From Lachnospiraceae bacterium (GTDB lineage Bacteria; Bacillota; Clostridia; Lachnospirales; Lachnospiraceae), in assembly GCA_017620255.1 (NCBI GenBank), contig JAFZQU010000041.1, positions 1 through 64,000 on the forward strand: 64,000 bases of DNA. The letters run 5' to 3'. Numbering within the stretch: position 1 is the stretch's first letter; each line of letters starts with the position of its first letter. Of the stretch, positions 1-8,245 are shown in pieces. Made by a program: the position numbers and the translations under genes. Under the pieces are notes generated by a model. The model searched no databases, was not told where the DNA came from, and saw only the letters and a program-made list of their open reading frames with translations.

Positions 1-1
1 A

Positions 2-1138
2 TGTCATCCGGTATACGGATATGATGTCGTGAAAGAGGGGAACCGCAGGGTTCTGATCGTGAATGAAGATGCTGCAGTGATCGTGCGTGAGCTGTTCGAC
101 AGGTTCCTTCGGGGTGATACTTATGAAGAGATCATCGGATGGCTTTATGCTGAGAAGATCCACAGGCCAAGCGATTACAGGAAGTACGGCCATGTGCATC
201 AGGAAGAGGGGGAGACTCTTCATAACTGGCATAAGGCTTCGCTCAATCAGATCCTTAACAACTGTGCCTATATCGGGTGGCTGATATGCGAGCAGAAGGA
301 CGGGGAGCGTGTTACCGGAAGGACAAGCACGAAGGTTCTGAACGGGGAGATCAAGGTTCGTGAGAACAACCATGAACCTATCATTTCAGAGGATATGTTC
401 CGTGAGGTGACAAGGCGGTTTGAGGCAAGATCGCAGAAGTTTTCTTCCGGCTCTTCAAGAAGTATACCTCTGGAAGAGGATATATTTAACGGCCTGATAT
501 ACTGCGGTCTGTGCGGTAACAGGTTTACAAGGGTGTGCGGTCTTAACAGAAGTTCTGCCGGAAGGGTAAGAAATTATCAGTATGTATGCGTAAATAAGGA
601 AACCATAGACGGCAGAAAATGTGATAATACCGGGATTTCCCTTATTAAGCTGAAGGGGATAGTGGAAGAGGCTCTTGAAAAGGAATTTTCACTGGCTGAC
701 TTAAAGCAGAAAGACCTTGTTGCTGCAAGTAAAAAACAGGCAGAGGCTGAAAAGAAGAAGCTTGAAAAAGAGATAGCGGATGCCGCCTTCAGGGCAGAGC
801 AGCTTAAGAAGGACGGCAGCGAGGATTATATCAGATACCGCTCAGGTGAGATATCGGAAGAGGAAATGACTGACAGGGCGGATAAGAGGAAGAAAGAGAT
901 CAAAAGGCTTCAGGACAGGCAGAAGATACTGGACAGGAAACTTGCAGAGATGGACGGACAGACTGAGAAGAGAAACCGCTATCTGCGTACCCTGATGAAA
1001 TGCAAGAAGGACACGCCGCTCACGGCTGAAGTGCTCCATGCGCTGATCGATAAGATTGAGGTGTTTCCGGGCAAGCGTGTTGTGGTTCATTTCCTTTATT
1101 CCGGCAAAGAGATAAATGCTCTGAAAGGCGGTGACTGA
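2..1138 (+). CDS. Large serine recombinase, C-terminal part (gene starts before the window)
   Basis: The reading frame is open from base 2, so the gene begins upstream and the N-terminal catalytic resolvase domain is outside the window. What is visible is the DNA-binding half of a large serine recombinase. A 'recombinase' domain comes first (NNHEPII motif near base 367). A zinc beta-ribbon follows, with a CxxC pair near 503-514 and later Cys near 580-620. A long Lys/Glu-rich coiled coil lies at about 720-960. These are the usual modules after the catalytic domain in TnpX/Tn4451-type enzymes, which cut and rejoin DNA to move integrative elements. The stop codon is two bases before the next recombinase gene, so the two form one operon. 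Codon use and composition resemble the second recombinase. An internal GTG at 29 is not needed as a start. Confidence 0.9.
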   Translation, partial: CHPVYGYDVVKEGNRRVLIVNEDAAVIVRELFDRFLRGDTYEEIIGWLYAEKIHRPSDYRKYGHVHQEEGETLHNWHKASLNQILNNCAYIGWLICEQKDGERVTGRTSTKVLNGEIKVRENNHEPIISEDMFREVTRRFEARSQKFSSGSSRSIPLEEDIFNGLIYCGLCGNRFTRVCGLNRSSAGRVRNYQYVCVNKETIDGRKCDNTGISLIKLKGIVEEALEKEFSLADLKQKDLVAASKKQAEAEKKKLEKEIADAAFRAEQLKKDGSEDYIRYRSGEISEEEMTDRADKRKKEIKRLQDRQKILDRKLAEMDGQTEKRNRYLRTLMKCKKDTPLTAEVLHALIDKIEVFPGKRVVVHFLYSGKEINALKGGD

Positions 1139-1140
1139 TC

Positions 1141-2643
1141 ATGAATATAGCTATATATATGAGGCTTTCCAAAGAGGATGATTTTTCTCACGAGGAAAGC
1201 AACAGTATAACAATGCAGCGGCTTTTGCTCCGGGACTATGTCCGGGAGCATTTTCCACAGGATAATGTTTTGGAGTATTCGGATGACGGATATTCCGGAA
1301 CCAATTTTGACAGACCGGGAGTGCAGGAGCTTCTGGAAGGCGTTAAGAACGGCGAGATCAACTGCATCATCGTGAAAGACTTCTCAAGATTTGCCAGGGA
1401 TTATATCGAGCTAGGTTCATACTTAGAACAGATATTTCCGTTCATGGGCGTGCGGTTCATATCAGTCAACGATAAATACGACAGCATTAAGTATGAAGGC
1501 AATGTGGCGGATATTGATGTGAATTTCAAGAACCTGCTCTATGACCTGTACAGCAAGGATCTGTCCATGAAGGTGAAGGCTTCGCTGAGGGCTGTGAAGG
1601 AACAGGGAAAAGCAGTATGCTCCACTCCGCCGTTCGGGTATGCAAAGGATCCGGGAGACAGGCATAAGTTCGTGATAGCTGAGGATGAGGCAGCTGTTGT
1701 AAGAAGGATATTCAAGATGTATGCAGACGGTATGTCGGCAGTGGAGATCGCAAGTACCTTTAACGCGGAAGGGGTAAAATCCCCGTCGCAAGTATGGCAT
1801 GAGAAGGGAATCCGCAAGGCTACTCCCAAGGGCGGTGTTTTTGTATGGCAGCATTCGGCGATACACCGTATCCTTAAGAACAGGGCGTATACCGGCGATC
1901 TGGTACAGGGTGTGTATGAGTGCGTGAAGATCCGTGATGATAAGAGAGTTACGGATCCGGACAAGTGGATCATTGCTGAGAACCACCATGAACCGATCAT
2001 TGACCGGAATACTTTCGATAAGGTACAGGCACGGTATGGAAAGACCTGCAGGAAGTACAGGATTACGGATGATCATGTGCTTATGGGAAAGGTTGTCTGC
2101 GGATGTTGTGGGCATAATCTGAGGCATAATGACGGAAAAATGGGACAGGCATATTACTGGTGCTCCGGGCTGAATATCTATCATCTAGACGGATGTGTGA
2201 AGAGGATGGAAGATTTCTTTCTTGAAGAGGTTGTGCTGTATCAGCTTCAGCAGCATATCATGGAACTGGGTGAATCCGATAAGCTTCTGCAGGATGAAAA
2301 GGATGCGGCAGTGGCTGATGTGGATGCGCTGAAGAAGAAATGCAAGGCGGCTGAAAAGGCTATTGCGAAGTCAAAAGAAAAGCGGATGGCTGAGTTTGAA
2401 GCATATGCCCTGGGTAATAAGGAAAGATATGACGCATCTGCAGATGAGATGGAAAAGCTTAAGAAGAAGCATGAGAGGCTGAAAGAACAGCTGGCTGAGG
2501 CGGAGAACAGACTTAAGGAACTGAACCGGCAGAAGACGCATGAGAGCTTTGCGGTAAAAAAGCTGACAAAGGAATTGATAGATGAATATGTTGAGAGCAT
2601 TATGGTTTTTAACAATGACGATGTGAAGATCGCATGGAAGTGA
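1141..2643 (+). CDS. Large serine recombinase, full length
   Basis: This 500-residue site-specific recombinase probably excises and integrates the mobile element ending just downstream. Residues 1-150 form the resolvase catalytic domain. The nucleophile is very likely Ser10, in YMRLSK near the N-terminus, and the SDDGYSGTNFDRP stretch is typical of the family. Residues 160-300 form the recombinase domain with an NHHEPII motif shared with the preceding gene. A zinc ribbon (CGCCG, then two further Cys) lies near residues 318-350, and a coiled coil fills about 375-480. It follows the first recombinase after only 2 nt, and such tandem recombinase genes are common at the ends of Clostridia integrative elements. 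A terminator follows immediately. The assignment is firm; which of the two enzymes performs which reaction cannot be seen. Confidence 0.95.
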   Translation: MNIAIYMRLSKEDDFSHEESNSITMQRLLLRDYVREHFPQDNVLEYSDDGYSGTNFDRPGVQELLEGVKNGEINCIIVKDFSRFARDYIELGSYLEQIFPFMGVRFISVNDKYDSIKYEGNVADIDVNFKNLLYDLYSKDLSMKVKASLRAVKEQGKAVCSTPPFGYAKDPGDRHKFVIAEDEAAVVRRIFKMYADGMSAVEIASTFNAEGVKSPSQVWHEKGIRKATPKGGVFVWQHSAIHRILKNRAYTGDLVQGVYECVKIRDDKRVTDPDKWIIAENHHEPIIDRNTFDKVQARYGKTCRKYRITDDHVLMGKVVCGCCGHNLRHNDGKMGQAYYWCSGLNIYHLDGCVKRMEDFFLEEVVLYQLQQHIMELGESDKLLQDEKDAAVADVDALKKKCKAAEKAIAKSKEKRMAEFEAYALGNKERYDASADEMEKLKKKHERLKEQLAEAENRLKELNRQKTHESFAVKKLTKELIDEYVESIMVFNNDDVKIAWK

Positions 2644-2647
2644 TGAT

Positions 2648-2683
2648 GAGGGGCTTGCTGATAAACGGCAGGCCTCTTTTTTT
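2648..2683 (+). terminator. Rho-independent terminator after the recombinase pair
   Basis: An imperfect stem (GAGG, then CTTGCTG against CGGCAGG, then CCTC, with a 2-base bulge) closes on a 5-base loop and is followed by seven T residues. It starts 5 bases after the recombinase stop codon and would end the recombinase operon. Confidence 0.7.
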
Positions 2684-2892
2684 ATGGGGTAACGATTCGT
2701 TACGCCAGGGGATATAGGCTTTGAGATTACAATTTGTGACTTCAAAGGGGATATGGCTTGACGCACTTATATAACGCCAGATTGATGATTTTGTGGCACT
2801 TATAAAACACGCTCCGTGCTTATTTTATGGGTGTTTGAGCGGAAAGCCTTGATTTATGGGAAAAGATTTTTGAAAAAGTTTGTGTCACGGGG
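2684..2892. other. Probable right end of the mobile element and junction with the helicase gene
   Basis: No gene is seen here. A short inverted repeat (GTAACG, ATT, CGTTAC) lies at 2689-2703, and a related TAACGCC occurs again at about 2771. The helicase frame stays open back to a stop at 2836-2838, but the residues encoded there do not resemble the sequence that normally precedes a helicase Walker A motif. I infer that element DNA meets the target gene close to 2885-2900, next to the codons for GVGKT. The exact crossover needs the other end of the element, which is outside the window. Confidence 0.5.
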
Positions 2893-4992
2893 TTGACATT
2901 ATCGGGCGTAGGAAAGACGGTGATCGCTGCATTTGATTTTCGAAGATACTTGGAAAAACATCCTAACGCATCTTTACTATTTATCGCTCACAGGAAAGAA
3001 ATATTGGAGCAGAGTATCCAGAAGTTTAGAGAAGTGTTAAATGATTTCAATTTTGGGGATTTGTATGTGGATGGCCGAAAACCTACTCAGATCAATCATT
3101 TGTTCATGAGTATTCAATCCTTTGTATCGTCAAGATTTGAAGAAATTACAACTAAAGATCATTATGACTTTATTATAGTAGATGAGTTTCATCATGCTGC
3201 AGCAAAATCGTATGAAGGCCTTCTGAACTATTATGAGCCCAAGATCCTTTTAGGACTTACAGCAACACCGGAACGTCTCGATGGAAAGAATGTTTTAGAC
3301 TATTTTAATGGCCGGATCGCTTCAGAAATGAGGTTGGCGGAGGCAATTGACCAAAAGCTGCTTAGTCCATTTGTTTATTTCGGAGTATCAGATTCTGTGG
3401 ATTATAGTCATCTTTCTTGGAAAGGAAAGTATGATATTACAGAACTAGAAAACATATACACTGCAGACACAAGGCGTGCTTCATTAATACTTAACACGGT
3501 TATCCAAAAGGTGAATGATATAAATGAGGTTCATGGCCTAGGATTCTGTGTGAGTATTTCACATGCAGAATATATGGCGAGGTTTTTTTCGGATCATGAT
3601 ATTCCTTCTATTGCTCTTTCATCAAAAAGTGTGGATGATATCAGAAGCGATGCAAAAAAAGATCTGGTGCAAGGAAGAATTAAGTTTATTTTTGTCGTAG
3701 ATTTGTATAACGAGGGTGTTGATATTCCTGAGGTCAATACAGTTTTATTTCTTAGGCCGACGGAAAGCGCGACAGTATTTTTACAACAATTGGGACGTGG
3801 ACTTCGACTTCATCCGGACAAGGAGTGTCTGACAGTTTTAGACTTTATAGGGCAGGCGCATAAAAAGTATAATTTTGAGACGAAGTTCCGTGCCATGATC
3901 GGATCGAGCAGAAATTCAGTAAGGAAAATAATTGAGGATGATTTTACATCACTTCCACGTGGCTGCTATATAGAATTGGAAAAGCTGGCCAAGGAGTATG
4001 TGCTTAGTAACCTGAAACAGAATTCGGTTGATAAAGCTTCTCTGATTGAACAGATTAAATATTTCGAAGCAGATACATCCTTGCCGCTGACATTGGAGTA
4101 CTTCTTAGACTACCACGGCTTGTCTTTATTGGAGTTGTACCGAAGTGATGGGACGCGGTCATTTCACCGGTTGCTTCAATGGGCAGGGGTGTTATCTGAT
4201 GGAGTAGATGTTGAAAATGATGTTTACAAAAGGTTTTCCGGACTTCTCCATGTTAATTCCAAAAGACTTTTAGAATACTGGATTTCGTATATCGAGCTCC
4301 GTCAACAACCTTCTAGCAATATGGAACGCCTAATGAAAAATATGCTTTATTACACATTCTACCAGAAGGATCCACGGAAAGAAGGTTTTATCTCTATTGA
4401 TGATGGAATTCAAAGTCTGATCAAATACGATTTCGTAAAAGATGAAATACTGCAGATTCTCAACTATAATCTGCGCCATATTGACTTTATTGCAAAACCC
4501 AGTGAATATGATTTTGATTGCCCAATAGATATCCATTGCAACTATAGTACGAGACAGATTATGGCGGCATACGGATATTTCAATGAAGACAATGCACCGG
4601 AGTTCCGTGAAGGGGTGAAGTATTTTGAAGACAAAAAGACAGATGTTTTTCTGATCAATCTTAATAAATCAGAGAAAGACTTTTCGCCTTCGACCATGTA
4701 TGAGGATTTTGCGATTAATGATACGTTGTTTCATTGGCAAACACAAAGCGGATTATCCGACACTAGTAATACTGCCCAGAGATATATTAATCATAAGAAA
4801 ATGCAATCCGTTATTTCGTTGTTTGTCCGGGATTATAAGAAGACATTGACACACACTTCATCTTATGTTTTTTTGGGGGATGCGGAATATGTTAGTCACG
4901 AAGGAAACAAACCAATCAGTTTTATCTGGAAATTAAAAGAACCAATTCCAGCAAATATGGTTCAGAAAGCAAATAAGAGCATAGCTATCTAA
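2893..4992 (+). CDS. DEAH-type superfamily 2 helicase with DUF3427-like C-terminus, N-terminally truncated
   Basis: About 699 codons remain of an SF2 DNA helicase/ATPase. The protein starts right at Walker A (SGVGKT, residues 4-9). It then has the Walker B/DEAH-like DEFHH (about 97-101), the TATPERLD motif (about 121-128) and motif VI GRGLRLHP (about 300). The long C-terminal part matches the layout of DUF3427 helicases, whose intact members carry several hundred more residues, often a PLD-like nuclease region, before Walker A. Only a weak TTG start is available, without a clear ribosome binding site, so the gene is probably the 3' remnant of a gene split by the recombinase element. A NUDIX gene follows after 19 nt. 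Base composition is lower in GC than the housekeeping genes, consistent with horizontal transfer. Confidence 0.85.
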   Translation: MTLSGVGKTVIAAFDFRRYLEKHPNASLLFIAHRKEILEQSIQKFREVLNDFNFGDLYVDGRKPTQINHLFMSIQSFVSSRFEEITTKDHYDFIIVDEFHHAAAKSYEGLLNYYEPKILLGLTATPERLDGKNVLDYFNGRIASEMRLAEAIDQKLLSPFVYFGVSDSVDYSHLSWKGKYDITELENIYTADTRRASLILNTVIQKVNDINEVHGLGFCVSISHAEYMARFFSDHDIPSIALSSKSVDDIRSDAKKDLVQGRIKFIFVVDLYNEGVDIPEVNTVLFLRPTESATVFLQQLGRGLRLHPDKECLTVLDFIGQAHKKYNFETKFRAMIGSSRNSVRKIIEDDFTSLPRGCYIELEKLAKEYVLSNLKQNSVDKASLIEQIKYFEADTSLPLTLEYFLDYHGLSLLELYRSDGTRSFHRLLQWAGVLSDGVDVENDVYKRFSGLLHVNSKRLLEYWISYIELRQQPSSNMERLMKNMLYYTFYQKDPRKEGFISIDDGIQSLIKYDFVKDEILQILNYNLRHIDFIAKPSEYDFDCPIDIHCNYSTRQIMAAYGYFNEDNAPEFREGVKYFEDKKTDVFLINLNKSEKDFSPSTMYEDFAINDTLFHWQTQSGLSDTSNTAQRYINHKKMQSVISLFVRDYKKTLTHTSSYVFLGDAEYVSHEGNKPISFIWKLKEPIPANMVQKANKSIAI

Positions 4993-5011
4993 AGAAAACA
5001 GGGAAAAGGAA

Positions 5012-5398
5012 ATGAAAAGAATAAGAGTTGTTGCAGCTGTAATAAGAGAAGGAGACAAAATCTTCGCAACTCAACGTGGGTATGGAGAGTATAAAGATGG
5101 CTGGGAATTCCCCGGCGGGAAAATAGAGGATGGAGAATCACCTCAGCAGGCATTGGAACGTGAGATCATGGAGGAGCTTGATACGCAAATCAATGTCGGC
5201 GAATTAATTGATACGATTGAATACGACTATCCTAATTTTCATTTGTCGATGGATTGTTTTTGGTGCACATTGGTAAACGGTAATTTGACATTAAAAGAAC
5301 ACGAGGCCGCTAAGTGGCTTGATCGTGAGTCGATCGACAGTGTTGATTGGCTTCCAGCAGATATTACATTAATTGATCAGATTAAAAACGAATTGTAA
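5012..5398 (+). CDS. NUDIX hydrolase, MutT-like (8-oxo-dGTP/nucleoside triphosphate pyrophosphohydrolase)
   Basis: This 128-residue protein is of usual MutT size. The NUDIX box is complete (residues 37-59: GGKIEDGES, then REIMEELD), with the Gly, Glu and EExE-type metal ligands in place, so it should hydrolyse a nucleoside diphosphate-X bond. The WEFPGG before the box fits the (deoxy)nucleoside triphosphate pyrophosphohydrolase subgroup. It follows the helicase remnant by 19 nt with a good AGGAAA-type ribosome binding site, so the two were probably co-transcribed. From family knowledge, DUF3427 helicases are often accompanied by a NUDIX enzyme. A role shared with the helicase, such as nucleotide-pool or phage-related functions, is only an inference. 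Confidence 0.88.
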   Translation: MKRIRVVAAVIREGDKIFATQRGYGEYKDGWEFPGGKIEDGESPQQALEREIMEELDTQINVGELIDTIEYDYPNFHLSMDCFWCTLVNGNLTLKEHEAAKWLDRESIDSVDWLPADITLIDQIKNEL

Positions 5399-5520
5399 GT
5401 TCAAAGATGATTGGGTTATTGCTGTTCAATTTTATGAGAGCGGGTACATGAAATGATACGCTATGAGTATGATTATGTTTTCAAAGATGTTCTGATTAGA
5501 AGCATAAAAACGGATACTGA

Positions 5521-5634
5521 TTGCTCAATAGAAATTCTTCACAACATTTGGAGTTGCTAAGAAAAATGTCTGATTTCGCAAAGAAGATCGATCGCGAACA
5601 ACTGCTCGGCTTATATTCCAAATTTGATATTTAA
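5521..5634 (+). pseudogene. Possible C-terminal remnant of an unknown gene
   Basis: After the NUDIX stop at 5398 there are about 260 bases without an intact gene. One frame reads from TTG at 5521 to TAA at 5632-5634 and gives 37 residues of ordinary composition (RKMSDFAKKIDREQLLGLY near the end), looking like the end of a soluble protein. A second short frame (ATG near 5454, 35 residues) overlaps it. Neither has a ribosome binding site. I see decay rather than function and do not recognise the family. Confidence 0.25.
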
Positions 5635-5659
5635 ACGATTTGAGTGAAGGGGAATTATT

Positions 5660-5926
5660 ATGTACTACGTACCGGATGATACAAAAAAAGCAGGATATTA
5701 TGAATGCCTCGCATGCCATGAACGGTTTTTGGATGTACGGATCGCACCGAGGCTTGTCTGCCCGTATTGTGGTGTGGAACCCGATATGGAGCTGGGGCCT
5801 GATGATGAAATGCCGGACGTGAAAGAGGATGCATTTCTTATCGAAACGGTCGAGGGCGAGGATGTGGAGCGTTATGACACGCTTTTAAGCCTGGCGATCA
5901 CCGGTGGGGATTATTTGTGGATCTGA
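5660..5926 (+). CDS. Small zinc-ribbon protein of unknown function
   Basis: This 88-residue soluble protein has two CxxC knuckles (CLAC near residue 16 and CPYC near residue 34) that should bind one zinc ion. It continues into an acidic C-terminal half rich in Asp and Glu. An AGGGGAA ribosome binding site sits 8 bases before the ATG. The stop codon is 19 bases before the start of the HD hydrolase, with which it is probably co-transcribed. I do not recognise a named family. Rubredoxin-like folds have this spacing, but the remaining sequence gives no catalytic clue. Confidence 0.75.
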   Translation: MYYVPDDTKKAGYYECLACHERFLDVRIAPRLVCPYCGVEPDMELGPDDEMPDVKEDAFLIETVEGEDVERYDTLLSLAITGGDYLWI

Positions 5927-5945
5927 TGAGGAGTGTGAGAAGCAT

Positions 5946-6578
5946 ATGAACGAACAGATCATAGAAGCGGCAAAGCAGTATATTCAGGAGATCTTCAAGG
6001 ATAATTCAGACGGGCATGATGCCGGACATTCTTTGCGGGTGTATGTGAATGCCATGAAGATCGCAGAGGGATATCCGGATTGTAACAGGAAGGTCGTTGC
6101 GCTGGCTGCATTGCTGCATGATGTGGATGACCATAAGCTGTTTGATACGAAAGACAACGGAAATGCAGTCGGCTTTCTTAAGAGCCGGGACATCAGTGAT
6201 TTTGAGATCGAACTGATCTGCGAGATCATCAACGCCGTGTCTTTCAGTAAGAACAAAGGCAGCAGGCCGGGGAGCCTCGAAGGAAAGATCGTGCAGGATG
6301 CGGACAGGCTGGATGCGATCGGCGCCATTGGGATCGCAAGGACGTTTGCATACGGCGGAAAGGCCGGAAGACCGCTGGCATCTTCCATTGAGCATTTCCA
6401 TGAGAAGCTGTTGCTGCTCAAGGATCTGATGAATACGGAAGAAGCCAGGGAAATGGCGAAGGCCCGCCATGCGTTCATGGAAGAATATCTGGCGGAGTTT
6501 CAAAAAGAAGATAAACAATATTACAGAGGAGAGAGGAATAATAATGAAGATTCTTATCGTTGTGGATATGCAGAATGA
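5946..6578 (+). CDS. HD domain phosphohydrolase (YpgQ/YedJ-like)
   Basis: This 210-residue metal-dependent phosphohydrolase carries the HD signature. A first His lies in HDAGHSLRV near the N-terminus, the HD pair lies in LLHDVDD, and the later Asp lies in QDADRLDAIGA. That last motif, with RTFAYGG after it, is typical of the YpgQ/YedJ group, some members of which are nucleotide pyrophosphohydrolases. I chose ATG 5946 because a GAGGAG ribosome binding site lies 12 bases upstream; the in-frame start 14 codons earlier lacks one. The last 35 bases overlap the start of the next gene, indicating coupled translation. Substrate is unknown. Confidence 0.9.
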   Translation: MNEQIIEAAKQYIQEIFKDNSDGHDAGHSLRVYVNAMKIAEGYPDCNRKVVALAALLHDVDDHKLFDTKDNGNAVGFLKSRDISDFEIELICEIINAVSFSKNKGSRPGSLEGKIVQDADRLDAIGAIGIARTFAYGGKAGRPLASSIEHFHEKLLLLKDLMNTEEAREMAKARHAFMEEYLAEFQKEDKQYYRGERNNNEDSYRCGYAE

Positions 6579-7068
6579 TTTTATCGACGGAGCGCTTGGA
6601 ACGAAGGAAGCGGTCGGGATCGTTGAAAATGTGGCAAAGAAGATACGCGAATTTGACGGGAGGGTGATCTTTACAAAGGATACCCATATGGAAAATTACC
6701 TGCAGACGCAGGAGGGGCAGAACCTTCCCGTGGAGCACTGTATCAAAGGGAGTGACGGGTGGCAGATCTCATCCGCGCTGCCTGTGAAAGACGCTGATAC
6801 GGTTTTTGAAAAGCCGACGTTTGGTTCCGTGGAACTGGGTGAATATCTGCAGAAGACCGCGCAGGATACGGAGATCGAAGAGATCGAGGTCATCGGTCTT
6901 TGCACGGATATCTGTGTCATTTCCAATGCGCTGCTGATCAAAGCCTTCCTGCCGGAAGTGAAGGTCAGTGTCGATGCTTCCTGCTGCGCCGGCGTGACGC
7001 CGGAAAGCCATCAGAATGCGCTGGAAGCAATGAAGATGTGCCAGATCAATATTACAAACACGGATTGA
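6544..7068 (+). CDS. Isochorismatase-family cysteine hydrolase, nicotinamidase-like
   Basis: This 174-residue cysteine hydrolase opens with VVDMQNDF, which carries the catalytic Asp. The nucleophile Cys is in GLCTDICV, and KPTFGS is the likely place of the third triad residue (Lys). HCIKGSDG resembles the metal or substrate loop of nicotinamidases. ATG 6544 is chosen over the upstream frame because GAGGAGAG lies just before it and the hydrophobic first strand starts there. The gene overlaps the HD hydrolase by 35 nt. If it is a nicotinamidase, it would deamidate nicotinamide in NAD salvage; other members of the family hydrolyse different amides, so the substrate is an inference. Confidence 0.88.
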   Translation: MKILIVVDMQNDFIDGALGTKEAVGIVENVAKKIREFDGRVIFTKDTHMENYLQTQEGQNLPVEHCIKGSDGWQISSALPVKDADTVFEKPTFGSVELGEYLQKTAQDTEIEEIEVIGLCTDICVISNALLIKAFLPEVKVSVDASCCAGVTPESHQNALEAMKMCQINITNTD

Positions 7069-7078
7069 GTAGTTAGAA

Positions 7079-7759
7079 ATGGAAGTGGTCAGAAAAGCTT
7101 TTTTCAGATCCCTGCCGGTCATGGCAGGATATGTGGTCCTTGGGATCGGATTCGGCATTATGCTCCATAATGCGGGGTACGGCGTGTTGTGGGCAGCCGC
7201 AATGAGCGTTTTCATTTACGCGGGATCCATGCAGTATGTGGGCATCGGCCTTTTGACGGGCGGTGCGTCCGTGATCACGACGATCATCACAACGGTCATG
7301 GTCAACGCAAGGCATCTCTTTTACAGCATTTCCATGATAGATAAGTACAAGAACACGGGGAAGTACAAGCCTTATCTGATATTCGCCCTGACGGATGAGA
7401 CTTACTCCCTTTTGTGTGAGGATGACGATCATACGGAAGAGACGATCAACCGGTACCGGTTCTTTGTCTCTTTGTTTAATCAGTGCTATTGGGTGGCCGG
7501 AAGCGTGATCGGAAGTCTTCTTGGAGCTGTGCTTCCGTTTTCGACAAAGGGGATCGAGTTTTCCATGACGGCGCTTTTCATTGCTTCGTTCGCGGAGCAG
7601 TGGATCACTTCAAAAGACCATATTCCGGCACTGACGGGACTGCTCTCTACGGGACTGTGCCTCATCGTATTCGGGGCCGAGAGATTTTTGATCCCGGCGA
7701 TGCTTCTCATCACGCTTGTGCTGACTTTGGTCAGAAAAAGAGAGGAGGGATCCAGATGA
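7079..7759 (+). CDS. azlC: AzlC family branched-chain amino acid exporter, large subunit
   Basis: This 226-residue membrane protein has about six hydrophobic segments. The conserved AzlC features are clear: FGIMLHNAGYGVLWA near the start, SVFIYAGSMQY, and NARHLFYS around residue 80. AzlC and AzlD together export branched-chain amino acids or their analogues in characterised bacteria. The ribosome binding region is weak. The 3' end overlaps the azlD start by the ATGA tetranucleotide, as usual for this pair. It begins 10 nt after the isochorismatase-like gene, so it may be the distal part of that operon. Confidence 0.93.
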   Translation: MEVVRKAFFRSLPVMAGYVVLGIGFGIMLHNAGYGVLWAAAMSVFIYAGSMQYVGIGLLTGGASVITTIITTVMVNARHLFYSISMIDKYKNTGKYKPYLIFALTDETYSLLCEDDDHTEETINRYRFFVSLFNQCYWVAGSVIGSLLGAVLPFSTKGIEFSMTALFIASFAEQWITSKDHIPALTGLLSTGLCLIVFGAERFLIPAMLLITLVLTLVRKREEGSR

Positions 7760-8079
7760 CGGCGGGCGTTCTCACACCGGTCATTCTCATATCGGCCATG
7801 GCGCTTACGACCATGGCGCTGCGCTTCCTTCCCTTTCTGCTATTTGGGAAGCACACGCCTACATACATATCCTATCTTGGGAAAGTGCTCCCGCAGGCGC
7901 TCATAGCGCTTCTGGTGGTCTATTGTCTGAAAGACGTTTCGGTCACAACACATCCCTTCGGAACCCCAGAACTGATCGCTGCGGTTTCGGTCGTTGCGAT
8001 GCAGGCCCGGAAAAGAAATGCGGTCCTCAGCATTTTACTTGGAACAGGGATCTATATGGTCCTGATCAGGCTGTTTTAG
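7756..8079 (+). CDS. azlD: AzlD family branched-chain amino acid exporter, small subunit
   Basis: This 107-residue membrane protein has four hydrophobic segments. It carries the AzlD hallmarks TMALRFLPF near residue 17 and YLGKVLPQALIALLVVY in the middle. It starts at ATG 7756, overlapping the azlC stop (ATGA), with AGAGGAGGG just upstream as ribosome binding site. AzlD is the obligate small partner of AzlC. The segment in the same frame upstream of 7756 is a shadow of azlC. Confidence 0.93.
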   Translation: MTAGVLTPVILISAMALTTMALRFLPFLLFGKHTPTYISYLGKVLPQALIALLVVYCLKDVSVTTHPFGTPELIAAVSVVAMQARKRNAVLSILLGTGIYMVLIRLF

Positions 8080-8108
8080 TTTTCTACCGTTTTTGTGGTC
8101 TGCGCGGC

Positions 8109-8234
8109 CCGGGGACAGGGTATGGCCACGGGGTTTAGGAGAGGTGCAATCCTGGAATACGGTATGCTCATGGGTTTCGGGAGAAATGCGATCCGGGAAT
8201 ACAGTATGGTCATGGTTATCGGAAGGGGCGCGGG
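8109..8234. repeat. Three imperfect 42-bp tandem repeats
   Basis: Three units of exactly 42 bp run head to tail at 8109-8150, 8151-8192 and 8193-8234, with a short partial fourth up to about 8247. Each begins CC(G/T)GG and contains a TATG(C/G) CATGG-like core. They fill the gap between azlD and the monooxygenase-like gene. Because 42 is a multiple of 3, open frames persist on both strands, encoding degenerate 14-residue repeats. I see no ribosome binding site or codon signature, so I treat it as non-coding DNA. Confidence 0.75.
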
Positions 8235-8236
8235 TA

Positions 8237-8245
8237 TGGTATACT
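8237..8245 (+). promoter_or_regulatory. Extended -10 promoter element
   Basis: TGGTATACT is an extended -10 (TGn plus TATACT) located 65 bases before the chosen start of the monooxygenase-like gene and at the end of the 42-bp repeats. No convincing -35 is present, which is tolerated by extended -10 promoters. Confidence 0.4.

Noticed and set aside
1..2643. Second recombinase as the missing N-terminus of the first (one split gene)
   Set aside because: The order is wrong and both carry their own recombinase, zinc-ribbon and coiled-coil parts, so they are two paralogous genes.
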